Source: Rhodobacter capsulatus
Lineage (GTDB): Bacteria > Pseudomonadota > Alphaproteobacteria > Rhodobacterales > Rhodobacteraceae
Direction: 5' to 3'
Length of the DNA stretch: 64,000 nucleotides
Assembly: GCF_003254295.1 (NCBI RefSeq)
Contig: NZ_QKZO01000005.1
Span: forward strand, 186,001 to 250,000
Below the pieces are notes generated by a model. That model was given only the letters and a program-made list of their open reading frames with translations. It ran no database searches and was not told where the DNA came from. Position 1 is the first letter of the stretch, and each line of letters begins with the position of its first letter. Made by a program: the position numbers and the translations under genes. Below are positions 37,256 through 45,560 of the stretch, piece by piece.

Positions 37256-39166
37256 TCAGGCGCGTTTCGCCACCGCGACGCCGAGCAGATCGAGCACCTT
37301 CGCTTCGATATCCGCCGCGTTCATCCGCGCGGCGGAATACATGTCCTCGGGGTTGGCGTGGTCGATGAAAGTGTCGGGCAGCACCATCGAGCGGAACTTG
37401 TAGCCGCGGTCGAAGACGCCCTCTTCCGACAGGAATTGCGCCACATGGCTGCCGAAGCCGCCGACTGCGCCTTCCTCGATGCAAATGAGCGCCTCGTGCT
37501 CGGCCACAAGCCGCAAGATCAGATCTTTGTCGAGCGGCTTCGCAAACCGGGCATCGGCCACGGTCGGCGCCATGCCGCGGGCGGCGAGCGCCTCGCGCGC
37601 TTTCAGCACTTCGGCCAGACGGGTGCCGAAGGACAGGATCGCGACCCGCGCGCCTTCGGAAATGATCCGCCCCTTGCCGATCTCGAGCGCCACGCCCTGC
37701 GAGGGCATGTCGACGCCCATCCCCTCGCCGCGGGGATAGCGGAAGGCGATCGGGCCTTCGTCATGCGCGACGGCGGTGGCGACCATATGCACCAGATCGG
37801 CCTCGTCGGCGGCGGCCATCACCACCATGCCGGGCAGGTTCGCCATGAAGCCGATGTCAAACGCCCCCGCATGGGTGGCGCCATCGGCCCCCACCAGCCC
37901 GGCGCGGTCGATGGCGAAGCGCACCGGCAGGCGCTGGATCGCCACGTCATGCACGATCTGGTCATAGCCGCGTTGCAGGAAGGTCGAATAGATCGCGCAG
38001 AAGGGTTTCATCCCCCCCGCCGCGAGCCCGGCCGAGAAGGTGACGCCATGCTGTTCGGCGATGCCGACATCGAAGCAGCGGCGGGGAAACCGCTCGGCGA
38101 AGAGGTTCAGGCCCGTACCCTCGGGCATCGCCGCCGTCACCGCGACGATCCTTTCATCGCGCGAGGCCTGATCGATCAGGCTTTCGGCAAAGACCTTGGT
38201 ATAGCTGGGCGCATTCGAGGGCGCTTTCACCTGCGCGCCGGTCAGCACGTCGAAGCGGGCCGTGGCATGGCCGCGATCCGGGCGATTCTCGGCGGGGGCA
38301 TAGCCCTTGCCCTTTTTCGTCAGCGCATGGATCAGCACCGGCCCCGTCGCCCGCGTCTTCAGCGTGCGGAAGAGATGCAAAAGCGTATCGAGATCATGGC
38401 CGTCGACCGGGCCGACATAGTCAAAGCCCAGTTCCTCGAACAGCGTGCCGCCAATCGCCATGCCCTTGAGCATTTCCTTGGCCCGCCGCGCGCCTTCCTG
38501 AAAGGGTTCCGGCAGAAGGCTGACGGCGCCCTTGGCCATCGCCTTCAGATCCTGCATCGGCGCCTCGGAATAAAGCCGCGTCAGGTAAGACGAGAGCGCG
38601 CCGACGGGGGGCGAGATCGACATTTCATTGTCGTTCAGGATGACGAACATCCGCTTGCCCAGATGGCCGCCGTGGTTCAAGGCCTCAAACGCCATGCCGC
38701 CGGTCATCGCGCCGTCGCCGATCACCGCGATCGCATCGCCGCATTCGGACCCCAGTTCCCGCGCCATGGTGAAGCCCAGTGCCGCGGAAATCGAGGTCGA
38801 GGAATGCCCGGCCCCGAAGGCGTCATAGGGGCTTTCGGAGCGTTTGGTGAAGCCCGAGAGCCCGCCCCTGATGCGCAGCGTGCGGATGCGGTCGCGCCGA
38901 CCGGTCAGGATCTTGTGCGGGTAGCATTGGTGCCCCACGTCCCAGACGATCTTGTCGCGCGGGCAGTCGAAGACCGCATGCAGCGCCACGGTGAGTTCGA
39001 CCACGCCCAGCCCCGCGCCCAGATGGCCGCCCGTCACCGACACGGCCGAGATCGTCTCGGCGCGCAGTTCATCGGCCAGTCGGTGCAGGTCGCGGTCGCT
39101 CAGCCCTTTCATGTCGGAGGGCAGACGCACGCGGTCGAGGATCGGGGTCACTGGGGGCTGGCTCAT
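37256..39166 (-). CDS. dxs: 1-deoxy-D-xylulose-5-phosphate synthase
   Basis: First and flux-controlling enzyme of the MEP isoprenoid pathway, making DXP from pyruvate and glyceraldehyde-3-phosphate with thiamine diphosphate. The 636-residue protein has the TPP motif [15 protein letters not shown], the N-terminal [18 protein letters not shown] and [16 protein letters not shown], the central [18 protein letters not shown] and the C-terminal transketolase part. It closes the xseB-ispA-dxs operon, ten bases after ispA. In phototrophic Rhodobacter the operon supplies carotenoid, quinone and bacteriochlorophyll side chains. Confidence 0.96.
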   Translation of the reverse strand: MSQPPVTPILDRVRLPSDMKGLSDRDLHRLADELRAETISAVSVTGGHLGAGLGVVELTVALHAVFDCPRDKIVWDVGHQCYPHKILTGRRDRIRTLRIRGGLSGFTKRSESPYDAFGAGHSSTSISAALGFTMARELGSECGDAIAVIGDGAMTGGMAFEALNHGGHLGKRMFVILNDNEMSISPPVGALSSYLTRLYSEAPMQDLKAMAKGAVSLLPEPFQEGARRAKEMLKGMAIGGTLFEELGFDYVGPVDGHDLDTLLHLFRTLKTRATGPVLIHALTKKGKGYAPAENRPDRGHATARFDVLTGAQVKAPSNAPSYTKVFAESLIDQASRDERIVAVTAAMPEGTGLNLFAERFPRRCFDVGIAEQHGVTFSAGLAAGGMKPFCAIYSTFLQRGYDQIVHDVAIQRLPVRFAIDRAGLVGADGATHAGAFDIGFMANLPGMVVMAAADEADLVHMVATAVAHDEGPIAFRYPRGEGMGVDMPSQGVALEIGKGRIISEGARVAILSFGTRLAEVLKAREALAARGMAPTVADARFAKPLDKDLILRLVAEHEALICIEEGAVGGFGSHVAQFLSEEGVFDRGYKFRSMVLPDTFIDHANPEDMYSAARMNAADIEAKVLDLLGVAVAKRA

Positions 39167-39176
39167 GGGGCTCGCT

Positions 39177-40043
39177 TCACTTGTCGCGTTCGATCACATA
39201 GCGCGCGCAGGCGCGAAGGGTAGCGGCGGCCTCGCCATAGGGCGCAAGGGCGGCTTCGGCCTCGGCGACCAGATCGGCGGCGCGGGCTTTTGCCCCCGGC
39301 AGACCCAGCAGCGAGACGAAAGTGGCCTTGTGCGCCTCGGCATCCTTGCCCAGACGCTTGCCCGCCGCTTCCTCGTCGCCTTCGACATCCAGAATGTCGT
39401 CGGCGATCTGGAAGGCCAGGCCAAGCGCCGTGGCATAGGCGGCCAGCAGTGCGCGGTCGGCGCCCGCGATGATCGCGCCGGCCTGCGCGGCAAAGGAAAT
39501 CAGCGCGCCGGTCTTGCCCGCCTGCAGCCGGATGATTTCGTCAAGCGTCAGCGGCACCGCGGCGGTTTCGGCAGCAATATCAAGGGCCTGACCGTAGACC
39601 ATCCCCTCGGCCCCCGAGGCCTGCGCCAGAGCGGCGACCAGCGCGACCCGGTTTTCGGCCGATCCCAGCACCGGATCGGTGCAAAGCTCAAAGGCGAGGG
39701 TCTGCAGCGCGTCGCCCGCCAGAACGGCGGTGGCCTCGTCCCATTTGCGGTGCACGGTCGGCAGGCCGCGGCGCAGATCGTCATTGTCCATGCAGGGCAT
39801 GTCGTCATGGACGAGGCTGTAGGCATGCAGCGCCTCGACCGCCAGCGCCGCGGGCATCGCCTGTTCCATCGAAATCCCGTGGATCGCGGCGGATTCGATG
39901 GCAAGGAAGGCCCGCAGCCGCTTGCCGCCCTGTGCCGCATAGGCCATCGCATCGCGCAGATCACCCGCGGGCAGACGCCCGATCGCCGCCGCCATCGCCG
40001 CTTCGACGCCGTCCTGCACTTCTTTCAAACGTTCGGAAAACAT
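39177..40043 (-). CDS. ispA: Geranylgeranyl/farnesyl diphosphate synthase family (IspA)
   Basis: Short-chain prenyltransferase that condenses IPP with allylic diphosphates, most likely giving farnesyl diphosphate. The 288-residue protein has the first Asp-rich motif [14 protein letters not shown] and the second [12 protein letters not shown], plus the [11 protein letters not shown] and [12 protein letters not shown] substrate-binding motifs. Chain length cannot be fixed by eye. Its ATG overlaps the xseB stop (TGATG) and dxs follows, an arrangement known across alphaproteobacteria. Confidence 0.94.
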   Translation of the reverse strand: MFSERLKEVQDGVEAAMAAAIGRLPAGDLRDAMAYAAQGGKRLRAFLAIESAAIHGISMEQAMPAALAVEALHAYSLVHDDMPCMDNDDLRRGLPTVHRKWDEATAVLAGDALQTLAFELCTDPVLGSAENRVALVAALAQASGAEGMVYGQALDIAAETAAVPLTLDEIIRLQAGKTGALISFAAQAGAIIAGADRALLAAYATALGLAFQIADDILDVEGDEEAAGKRLGKDAEAHKATFVSLLGLPGAKARAADLVAEAEAALAPYGEAAATLRACARYVIERDK

Positions 40044-40285
40044 CAGAGTCCTTCCACCGCAACGGTGCCCGCGGGCACCCCGCCTTCGCCCAGCAGGATC
40101 TTTTCGACCCGTTCCTCGGCTTCCTTGAGCAGCATCGCGCAGCGCTCTTTCAGCTTCGCGCCGCGTTCGGAGAGCCGGACCGACTGATCCAGCGCCACCT
40201 CGCCGCGTTCCAGCTGCGTGACCACCTGTTCCAGCGCGGCCATCGCCTGCTCGAACGTCATGCCGGAAATGTCGCTGTCGTCCAT
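40043..40285 (-). CDS. xseB: Exodeoxyribonuclease VII small subunit
   Basis: Small subunit of ExoVII, which digests single-stranded DNA with XseA (not in the window). The 80-residue protein has the family pattern MTFEQAMAALEQVVTQLERGEVALDQS, split here as FEQAMAALEQVVTQLE and VALDQSVRLSERGAKL, and a helical C-terminus. It is the first gene of the xseB-ispA-dxs operon. The start at 40285 is chosen by family length; the frame upstream (to 40354) looks non-coding. Confidence 0.92.
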   Translation of the reverse strand: MDDSDISGMTFEQAMAALEQVVTQLERGEVALDQSVRLSERGAKLKERCAMLLKEAEERVEKILLGEGGVPAGTVAVEGL

Positions 40286-40356
40286 CGCGCCCTCCGCCCC
40301 TTGGATGCCGGTTCCGGATTGCCACGGGTGGCCCCGCAAATCCAGCCCCCGCAATG

Positions 40357-40379
40357 AAAAAGCGGGCCGAATGGCCCGC
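40357..40379 (-). terminator. Intrinsic terminator upstream of xseB
   Basis: On the minus strand a perfect GCGGGCC-ATTC-GGCCCGC stem (40379-40362) is followed by TTTTTC (40361-40356). It lies between the leader region and xseB and would stop transcripts coming from yhhQ or the leader unless they read through. Confidence 0.75.
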
Positions 40380-40399
40380 CGCGGTCGAAAAGTCGCAAA

Positions 40400-40430
40400 G
40401 TAAAAGGGTCGCGGGCTTGGCCTGCGACCC
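40400..40430 (-). terminator. First terminator of the leader region
   Basis: On the minus strand GGGTCGC, eleven bases, GCGACCC (40430-40406), then TTTTAC. A copy of GGGTCGCAG upstream (in the hairpin at 40482-40501) could pair with the same GCGACCC arm, so terminator and alternative structure may compete. Confidence 0.65.
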
Positions 40431-40481
40431 CCGAGATCTACGGAGATGGTCCGGTTAGGGTCTGGATCAGATCCTCCGTCC

Positions 40482-40501
40482 CAGCCAGGGTCTGCGACCC
40501 T
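40482..40501 (-). other. Hairpin competing with the terminator
   Basis: On the minus strand CCAAGGGTC-GCA-GACCCTGG forms an 8-bp stem with one bulged A. Its left arm contains GGGTCGCAG, repeated in the terminator stem downstream, so the two can exchange partners. Confidence 0.5.
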
Positions 40502-40512
40502 TGGGGTTGCCC

Positions 40513-40569
40513 TCAGGCCTCGGCCCCCCTGACTGTCCCGACACCTCTCTCCAATATCACTCTAGACAC
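40513..40569 (-). CDS. Putative 18-residue leader peptide
   Basis: GTG-initiated reading frame encoding MSRVILERGVGTVRGAEA, seven bases after GGAGG. The Shine-Dalgarno is exceptional: GAAAGGAGGTGGTCC matches the 16S rRNA 3' tail over about 14 bases with one mismatch. Codons include AGA twice, AGG, ATA, TTG and ACA, all rare in GC-rich Rhodobacter genes, in only 18 positions. The SD is buried in a hairpin and terminators follow. Peptide synthesis is inferred from sequence only. Confidence 0.5.
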   Translation of the reverse strand: MSRVILERGVGTVRGAEA

Positions 40570-40573
40570 TGGA

Positions 40574-40613
40574 CCACCTCCTTTCATGCGTGTTGCCGAT
40601 GAAAGGAGGGTGG
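40574..40613 (-). promoter_or_regulatory. Hairpin sequestering the leader-peptide Shine-Dalgarno
   Basis: On the minus strand CCACC-CTCCTTTCAT (40613-40599), an 11-base loop and ATGAAAGGAGGTGG (40587-40574) pair over 14 bp with one bulged base. The right arm is the Shine-Dalgarno of the 18-codon frame, so the ribosome site would be closed unless the stem opens. It lies 27 bases after the yhhQ stop. Confidence 0.65.
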
Positions 40614-40640
40614 CACAGATTTGGTGTATGGCAAGTTAAA

Positions 40641-41261
40641 TTACGCAACCCTTGGCGAAAAGCGCCAGACCACCGCCCGGAAAGGCAGCAGTGCGATGAC
40701 CGCAAGCGCAATTTTTACGCACCAATCGGCTGCGCCCAGCGACATCCACAGCGGCAGGGCGGGGCCGAAGCCCAGAAGCGGCAGGCTTTCATTGGCCCAG
40801 GTCACGTCATTGCCGGGTTCAAGGAAGCTCAGGGCGGCGGCAAAGGCGACGGTGAAGAAGACCATCGTGTCCAGGCTGGCGCTGATCAGGGTGGAGACCA
40901 GCGGCGCCCGCCACCAGCCGCCGCGATGGCGCAGCCGGTTGAAGATGGTCACATCGGTCAGCTGCGCGGCGAGGAAGGCGAGGCCCGAGGCCAAAGCGAC
41001 GCGGAAGCTGACGAGCGGGCCGAACTCGCCGATGATCTGCGAGCCGATCAGCGAACAGATCACGCCGACGACGAAGCCCGAGACGACGACGATCCGGGCG
41101 GCGCGCGGGCCTTGCAGCCGGTTCGTCAGATCGGTGACGAGGAAGGCGAAAGGATAGGTGAACGCCCCGAGCGTCAGCCATTGGCCGTAAAGGAATTGCA
41201 CGAGGATGTTCGAGGCCACGACAATCGTGGCCATGGCAAGGATGCCGGGCAGGTAGCGCAT
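40641..41261 (-). CDS. yhhQ: Queuosine precursor transporter YhhQ
   Basis: Membrane protein that imports queuosine precursors (preQ0/preQ1) for tRNA modification. The 206-residue protein has about six hydrophobic helices and family features LTLGAFTYPFAFLVTDLTNR, RVALASGLAFLAAQLTDVTIF, shown here as GLAFLAAQLTDV, and LVSTLISASLDTMVFF. No preQ1 riboswitch was recognised in the 96 bases before the start. It lies upstream of the leader region on the same strand. Confidence 0.88.
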   Translation of the reverse strand: MRYLPGILAMATIVVASNILVQFLYGQWLTLGAFTYPFAFLVTDLTNRLQGPRAARIVVVSGFVVGVICSLIGSQIIGEFGPLVSFRVALASGLAFLAAQLTDVTIFNRLRHRGGWWRAPLVSTLISASLDTMVFFTVAFAAALSFLEPGNDVTWANESLPLLGFGPALPLWMSLGAADWCVKIALAVIALLPFRAVVWRFSPRVA

Positions 41262-41357
41262 TCAGGATCACCGTTTTTACATGGTCGCGGAGACATGGCC
41301 CGCGGCATGCGGACGCGGCGGCCATACGCCCCGGGCCCTTTCGGGTCAAGGAAAACC

Positions 41358-42281
41358 TCAGCGGTTCAGGCGGTATTCGACGATCTGGGTGCGCTGGAAG
41401 GCGTTGAAATTGTCGTCCGCGATCATCGTCAGCCGGATCGCCCCCTGCGCGTCGCGCCAGACGGCAAGGCCTTCGAGATTGTCATGCAGGCCCGCCGTGG
41501 TCCGCAACAGCTCGGTGCCGGGGCCGATCCGGTCGCCGGTGATCTCGAAGACCAGCACCCGGCTGCGAAAGCCCAGAAGGCCCCAGAAATCGCGTTCGAG
41601 CAGATAAAAGCGGCCGTCGGGACCGAAATCCGCGCCGACCGGCAGCCAGTCGTCGTCGCGCGGGATGGCAAAGGGTTGCGTCCATTGCCCGTTGCGAAAG
41701 CGCCAGACCGGAAAGGGCGCGCTGCGGTCGCCCGAGCGTTCGGGCATCGTGTAAAGCGTTCCGTCGGCGGCGATGGCGAGCGATTCCAGCGCGCCGTTGA
41801 GCGGGAACTGCTTGAAGGCGGCGGGCCGGGGCAGGGGTTTCGCCGGGCCGCCGTCCTGCGGATAGCGCACCACCCGCGCCATCCCCTCGAAGGAGACGAA
41901 GACGCTGCCGTCAGGAGCCAGCGCCACGCCTTCGGAATCGCCGCTGAACCGGCCCAGCGCCTTGCCCTTGCTGTCGAGCAGAGGCACCGGGCCGCTGGTG
42001 GCAGTCGCCGTGACGATCCGTCCCGCATCGTCGCGCGTCAGCCTGCCGCGCCAGATCGTCGTGCGGTCCGAGACGGTGACGAAGCTTGTGCCGTCATCGG
42101 CGAAATCGATCGCCGAGAAGCCGCCGAATGCCGGATCGGGGTTGCGCCAGACAAAGGCCTGCAGGAATTCGGCGCGGTCCTGTCCGGCCTGGGCCGGCGC
42201 CAGCGGCCAAAGCGGCAGCGTCGCCAGCACCGCGGCCAGCGCAAGCCCGGCGATCACCGCGCGGAGAGGACGTTTTGACAT
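41358..42281 (-). CDS. Secreted phytase-like esterase family protein
   Basis: A 307-residue protein with a signal peptide (about 1-32, ending LAPAQAG) and a beta-propeller-like body of repeated short strands, as in the 'esterase-like activity of phytase' family. Recognisable repeats are [38 protein letters not shown] and [16 protein letters not shown]. Catalytic residues cannot be pointed out. Its first 28 bases overlap the 3' end of mepA. Confidence 0.78.
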   Translation of the reverse strand: MSKRPLRAVIAGLALAAVLATLPLWPLAPAQAGQDRAEFLQAFVWRNPDPAFGGFSAIDFADDGTSFVTVSDRTTIWRGRLTRDDAGRIVTATATSGPVPLLDSKGKALGRFSGDSEGVALAPDGSVFVSFEGMARVVRYPQDGGPAKPLPRPAAFKQFPLNGALESLAIAADGTLYTMPERSGDRSAPFPVWRFRNGQWTQPFAIPRDDDWLPVGADFGPDGRFYLLERDFWGLLGFRSRVLVFEITGDRIGPGTELLRTTAGLHDNLEGLAVWRDAQGAIRLTMIADDNFNAFQRTQIVEYRLNR

Positions 42282-43156
42282 TGCGCGGGCAGATCCGACA
42301 TTACATAGGTTTTCGCGGTTTTCGGCGCCGGGCCCGAGGGTTTTTGCCGTTTCGGCGGGTGGCGCAGCTCCTCAAGATAGGTCGTCACCCACCAAGTCAG
42401 AGTCTCGTCGCAGCCGTTGCCGCCTTTCGACAGCTCGGCCACCGTGGGTTTTTGCACCTCGCACAGGCGCGCCCCGGGCGGGCATTTCAGCCGGACGTGG
42501 AAATGTTCGTTATGGCCGTAGATCGGCCGGATCTTCTGCAGCCAGGCGGTGTCGGCGCGGGTCGCCGTCGCGCACATGGCGAGCTTCGCCGCCGCCGCGA
42601 CAAAGACCCGGTCCACCCGCGGGTCCGAGGCCGCCGCGCGCAACAGCGCCACATGCTGCGGCGTCCAGTTGCGGTTCACCCGGGTCTGATCCTCGGTGCG
42701 GATCGAGATCGAGGAGATCTTCTCGCGCTGCTTTTGCGACAGATCAAGCCGCGTCGCGGGCAGCATCCAGATATCGGCATCAAGCCCGATCTGATGGCTG
42801 GCGTGCCCCCCGATCATCGGACCGCCGCGCGGCTGGCTCAGATCGCCGATGTAAAGCCCCTGCCAGCCCGGCAGGGTGGCGGCAAAGGCCGAGAGATCCT
42901 GCAGATAGGCGACCAGCTCGGGCTGGCCCCAAAACCGGTTGCGCTTCAGCCGCATCGCCTGCCAGGTCGGGCCGGTTTCCGGCAGCGCCACCAGACCGGC
43001 GGCACAGCCCCGGGAATAGGCGCCGACCGGCACGGCAGCGCCTTCGGTCGGGCGGGCCTGCGCGCCGAACAGCTGCCGCGCCAGCGGCTCGGCCGTGGCG
43101 GACAGCGGGGCAAGCGCCACCAGAGCGGCGGCAAGGGCAAGGCGGATCGGCGTCAT
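42254..43156 (-). CDS. mepA: Penicillin-insensitive murein endopeptidase MepA
   Basis: LAS-type zinc peptidase that cuts DD-crosslinks in periplasmic peptidoglycan. The 300-residue protein has a signal peptide (cleavage after ATAE, about residue 23) and zinc ligands in [16 protein letters not shown] (His, then Asp) and [12 protein letters not shown]. Cysteines near RGCAAGL and LCEVQK likely form disulfides. Downstream gene overlaps by 28 bases, so the two secreted proteins are probably cotranscribed. Confidence 0.93.
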   Translation of the reverse strand: MTPIRLALAAALVALAPLSATAEPLARQLFGAQARPTEGAAVPVGAYSRGCAAGLVALPETGPTWQAMRLKRNRFWGQPELVAYLQDLSAFAATLPGWQGLYIGDLSQPRGGPMIGGHASHQIGLDADIWMLPATRLDLSQKQREKISSISIRTEDQTRVNRNWTPQHVALLRAAASDPRVDRVFVAAAAKLAMCATATRADTAWLQKIRPIYGHNEHFHVRLKCPPGARLCEVQKPTVAELSKGGNGCDETLTWWVTTYLEELRHPPKRQKPSGPAPKTAKTYVMSDLPAQCQNVLSAR

Positions 43157-43171
43157 GCGCTTTCCTTTGCT

Positions 43172-44512
43172 TCACGCCGCGGCGTGGTCTCCTTCGGATT
43201 TGACGAAGGCTATCAGGATCAGCCCCAGAACGAAAAGCACGATGACGGGAGTGATGCCCAAAGTCTGGCTTTGCGTCATCGCCGTCACCGCCCCGATCGA
43301 GAGCGGCGCGAGGAAAGCGGTGGCCTTGCCGGTCAGCGCGTAAAGGCCGAAACATTCGGTGATCTTGGCCGGGTCGGACTGGCGCACCATCATCGTGCGC
43401 GAGGCCGATTGCAGCGCCCCGCCACCCGCGCCGATCAGCCCGCCAAGGATGTAAAAGGCGATGTCGGGCAGGGCGCTCTCGGGGGCAACCGCAAGGCCGA
43501 AGACGCTCTCGCGCGAGACGAAGACGACGCCCAGTGTCAGCAGCGCAAGGGTGATCAGGGCGAAGACGATCACCGCTTTCGGGCCGAAGCGGTCATCGGC
43601 CTTGCCGCCGAGCCAGGCAAAGGTCGCCCCGGTGATCGTGCCCAGAATGCCGAAAAGCCCGATCTGGGTGATCGACCAGTTCAGCACCCCCGCGGCATAG
43701 AGTCCGCCGAAGGTGAAGATGCCGTTCAGCCCGTCGCGGTAGAACATCGAGGACACGAGATAGGCGAAAAGGCTGGGCCGTTTCGGCAGCGATTTCAACG
43801 TGCTGCGCAGCTCGGGCCAGGCTTCGCGGGTGGCTTGTGCCACCGGCACGGCGCCGGGCACGCGCGGCTCGCGCACCCAAAGGAAAAACGGGATCATGAA
43901 GACGACATACCAAAGCGCGATCAGCGGGCTGACGATGCGGGTATCCTCGCCCGTGGCCGGATCAAGGCCGAACAGCGGCGTCAGCCCGATCAGCGTCTTG
44001 CCGGTGGAGGGGCTGGCCTGCAAGAGCGTCAGCATGACGATCAGCGACACCATCCCGCCCAGATAGCCGAAGGCCCAGCCCGAGCCCGAAACCTTGCCGA
44101 TGTTGTCGCGTCCGGTCAGGTCGGGCAGCATGGCATTGGTGAAGGAGGTGGCGAATTCCATGCCGATCATGCCGATGGCAAAGGCGATCATCACCAGCCA
44201 CAGATTGTAATGGCCCGGCTCTGCCGTCCAAAGGAACGCGGCGCCCGCCACATACATCAGTGAAAACAACCAGATGAAGGGCATGCGCCGGCCCGAGCGG
44301 TCGGCGATCGCGCCCAGGAAGGGCGAGGCCACCGCGATGATCAGGCCGGAAAAGCCGATGCCGAAGCCCCAGACCGTCTGCGCCGTGGTGCCGTCGCCCA
44401 TCAGCCGCTGCATGAAGGGGGCGAAGATGAAAGTCAGCAAAAGCGTGTTGTAGGGCTGACTTGCCCAGTCGAAAAACCACCAGCCCCAGATGCGCTTGCG
44501 TTCGCTGATCAT
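43172..44512 (-). CDS. MFS transporter of the UMF1/Atg22-like type
   Basis: A 446-residue membrane protein with about twelve hydrophobic helices. The N-terminal KRIWGWWFFDWASQPYNTLL is the signature of the Atg22/UMF1 branch, whose eukaryotic members export amino acids from vacuoles. SPFLGAIADRSGRRMPF is the MFS loop-2 motif. The substrate is unknown. I start at 44512; the frame further upstream is unlikely to be coding. It sits 15 bases before mepA on the same strand. Confidence 0.85.
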   Translation of the reverse strand: MISERKRIWGWWFFDWASQPYNTLLLTFIFAPFMQRLMGDGTTAQTVWGFGIGFSGLIIAVASPFLGAIADRSGRRMPFIWLFSLMYVAGAAFLWTAEPGHYNLWLVMIAFAIGMIGMEFATSFTNAMLPDLTGRDNIGKVSGSGWAFGYLGGMVSLIVMLTLLQASPSTGKTLIGLTPLFGLDPATGEDTRIVSPLIALWYVVFMIPFFLWVREPRVPGAVPVAQATREAWPELRSTLKSLPKRPSLFAYLVSSMFYRDGLNGIFTFGGLYAAGVLNWSITQIGLFGILGTITGATFAWLGGKADDRFGPKAVIVFALITLALLTLGVVFVSRESVFGLAVAPESALPDIAFYILGGLIGAGGGALQSASRTMMVRQSDPAKITECFGLYALTGKATAFLAPLSIGAVTAMTQSQTLGITPVIVLFVLGLILIAFVKSEGDHAAA

Positions 44513-44566
44513 GTCGCCCCCCGTGTTTGGCCGGATCAAGCCCGAAACCGGGGGGCAGCGCAACAT

Positions 44567-45106
44567 TTACCTTGTGGGCGGCATTTCGGGGGGCCAGGGG
44601 CGGGCATGATCGGCGGCGATCCAGCCCTGCACCCAGTCGGGCAGGGCGGGGCTTTCCGCGCGGTGGCCCATGTCCTCGACCACCTTTTGCGGCGGCACGA
44701 TCCCGGCTTTCGAGGTGACGGCGCCGCGGATCAGGATGTGGTTGCAGCAATCGTTCCCGCGCCACATCCCCTGTTCCATGTAGAAAAAGCGCGCATCCCA
44801 GCCCAGACAGCGGGTCCGCATCTCGAAGCTTTGCAGCATGGTGATGCGCTTGCGATAGCGTGTGGTGTTGCCCGCGACGACGATGCCCCAGCGGTTGCGG
44901 ATCAGGCAGGCGTTCAACCCCGTCCGTTGTGCCAGCGCGATCCGGCCCAGATCGAACAGCGTCACGATGCGGCCGTTGTTCAGATCCTGCCAGGGGTCGA
45001 TGTCCCAGGGCCAGGCGCGGTGAAAGGTGGAGATCGGATCAAGGATGTCGATCCTTTCGCCGCGCGATGACAGGATCGCCTTGCCCATGCGGATGATCGG
45101 ATACAT
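44567..45106 (-). CDS. 4HBT-type thioesterase family protein
   Basis: A 179-residue protein resembling the hotdog-fold acyl-CoA thioesterase-like group (Them6/4HBT_2). Features are the DPISTFHRAWPWDIDPWQ lead-in with the ordered Asp, the LNNGRIVTLFDLGR helix and the beta strands around RITMLQSFEMRTRCLGWDARF, shown in part as ITMLQSFEMRTRC. The substrate is not known. It lies between the MFS gene and the divergent yggT. Confidence 0.75.
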   Translation of the reverse strand: MYPIIRMGKAILSSRGERIDILDPISTFHRAWPWDIDPWQDLNNGRIVTLFDLGRIALAQRTGLNACLIRNRWGIVVAGNTTRYRKRITMLQSFEMRTRCLGWDARFFYMEQGMWRGNDCCNHILIRGAVTSKAGIVPPQKVVEDMGHRAESPALPDWVQGWIAADHARPWPPEMPPTR

Positions 45107-45268
45107 GTCTGCCCCCCGTTGCCGCCCCTGTCGTGCCGCGCTGCAGCGGTTGCGTCAACAACGACCTTGCGGCAAATGCCCCGCGAGATGGCCCCCAAAT
45201 GCCACGGCGGGCAGTTGCAACCCCGCCCGGCGTGGCTTACCTGTGAGACGCATCCGACGGAGGTCCGA

Positions 45269-45556
45269 ATGAACCCTAACATGCTGCTCGACGGGGTCCA
45301 TGTGGCCCTTGCCCTCGTGTTCCAGATCCTGTGGCTGGTGATCCTGGCCCAGGTGATCATGAGCTGGCTGGTCAATTTCAACGTGCTGAACCTGCGTCAG
45401 CCGATGGTCTACAAGATCTGGGATCTGCTGAACCGGATCCTGGAGCCGATCTACGCGCCGATCCGCAAGGTCCTGCCGTCGTTTCAAGGCGTCGATTTCA
45501 CGCCGATGGTGGTGATCATCGCGATGATCTTCCTGCAACGGCTGCTTGGCCTCTGA
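45269..45556 (+). CDS. YggT family membrane protein
   Basis: A 95-residue protein with two hydrophobic segments (about 8-28 and 72-92) and the YggT motifs VIMSWLVNFNVLN and LNRILEPIYAPIRKVLPSFQG. YggT/Ycf19 proteins occur in division, osmotic or thylakoid-like contexts; the role here is unknown. GGAGG precedes the ATG. recQ starts four bases after its stop. Confidence 0.88.
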   Translation: MNPNMLLDGVHVALALVFQILWLVILAQVIMSWLVNFNVLNLRQPMVYKIWDLLNRILEPIYAPIRKVLPSFQGVDFTPMVVIIAMIFLQRLLGL

Positions 45557-45560
45557 CCGC

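Noticed and set aside
40571-40587. rRNA 3' fragment on the plus strand
   Set aside because: The match to the 16S tail is only about 14 bases; it is better explained as the complement of a strong Shine-Dalgarno.
41262-41357. preQ1 riboswitch before yhhQ
   Set aside because: No AGGUUC/CCC and A-rich tail arrangement of known preQ1 classes was recognised.
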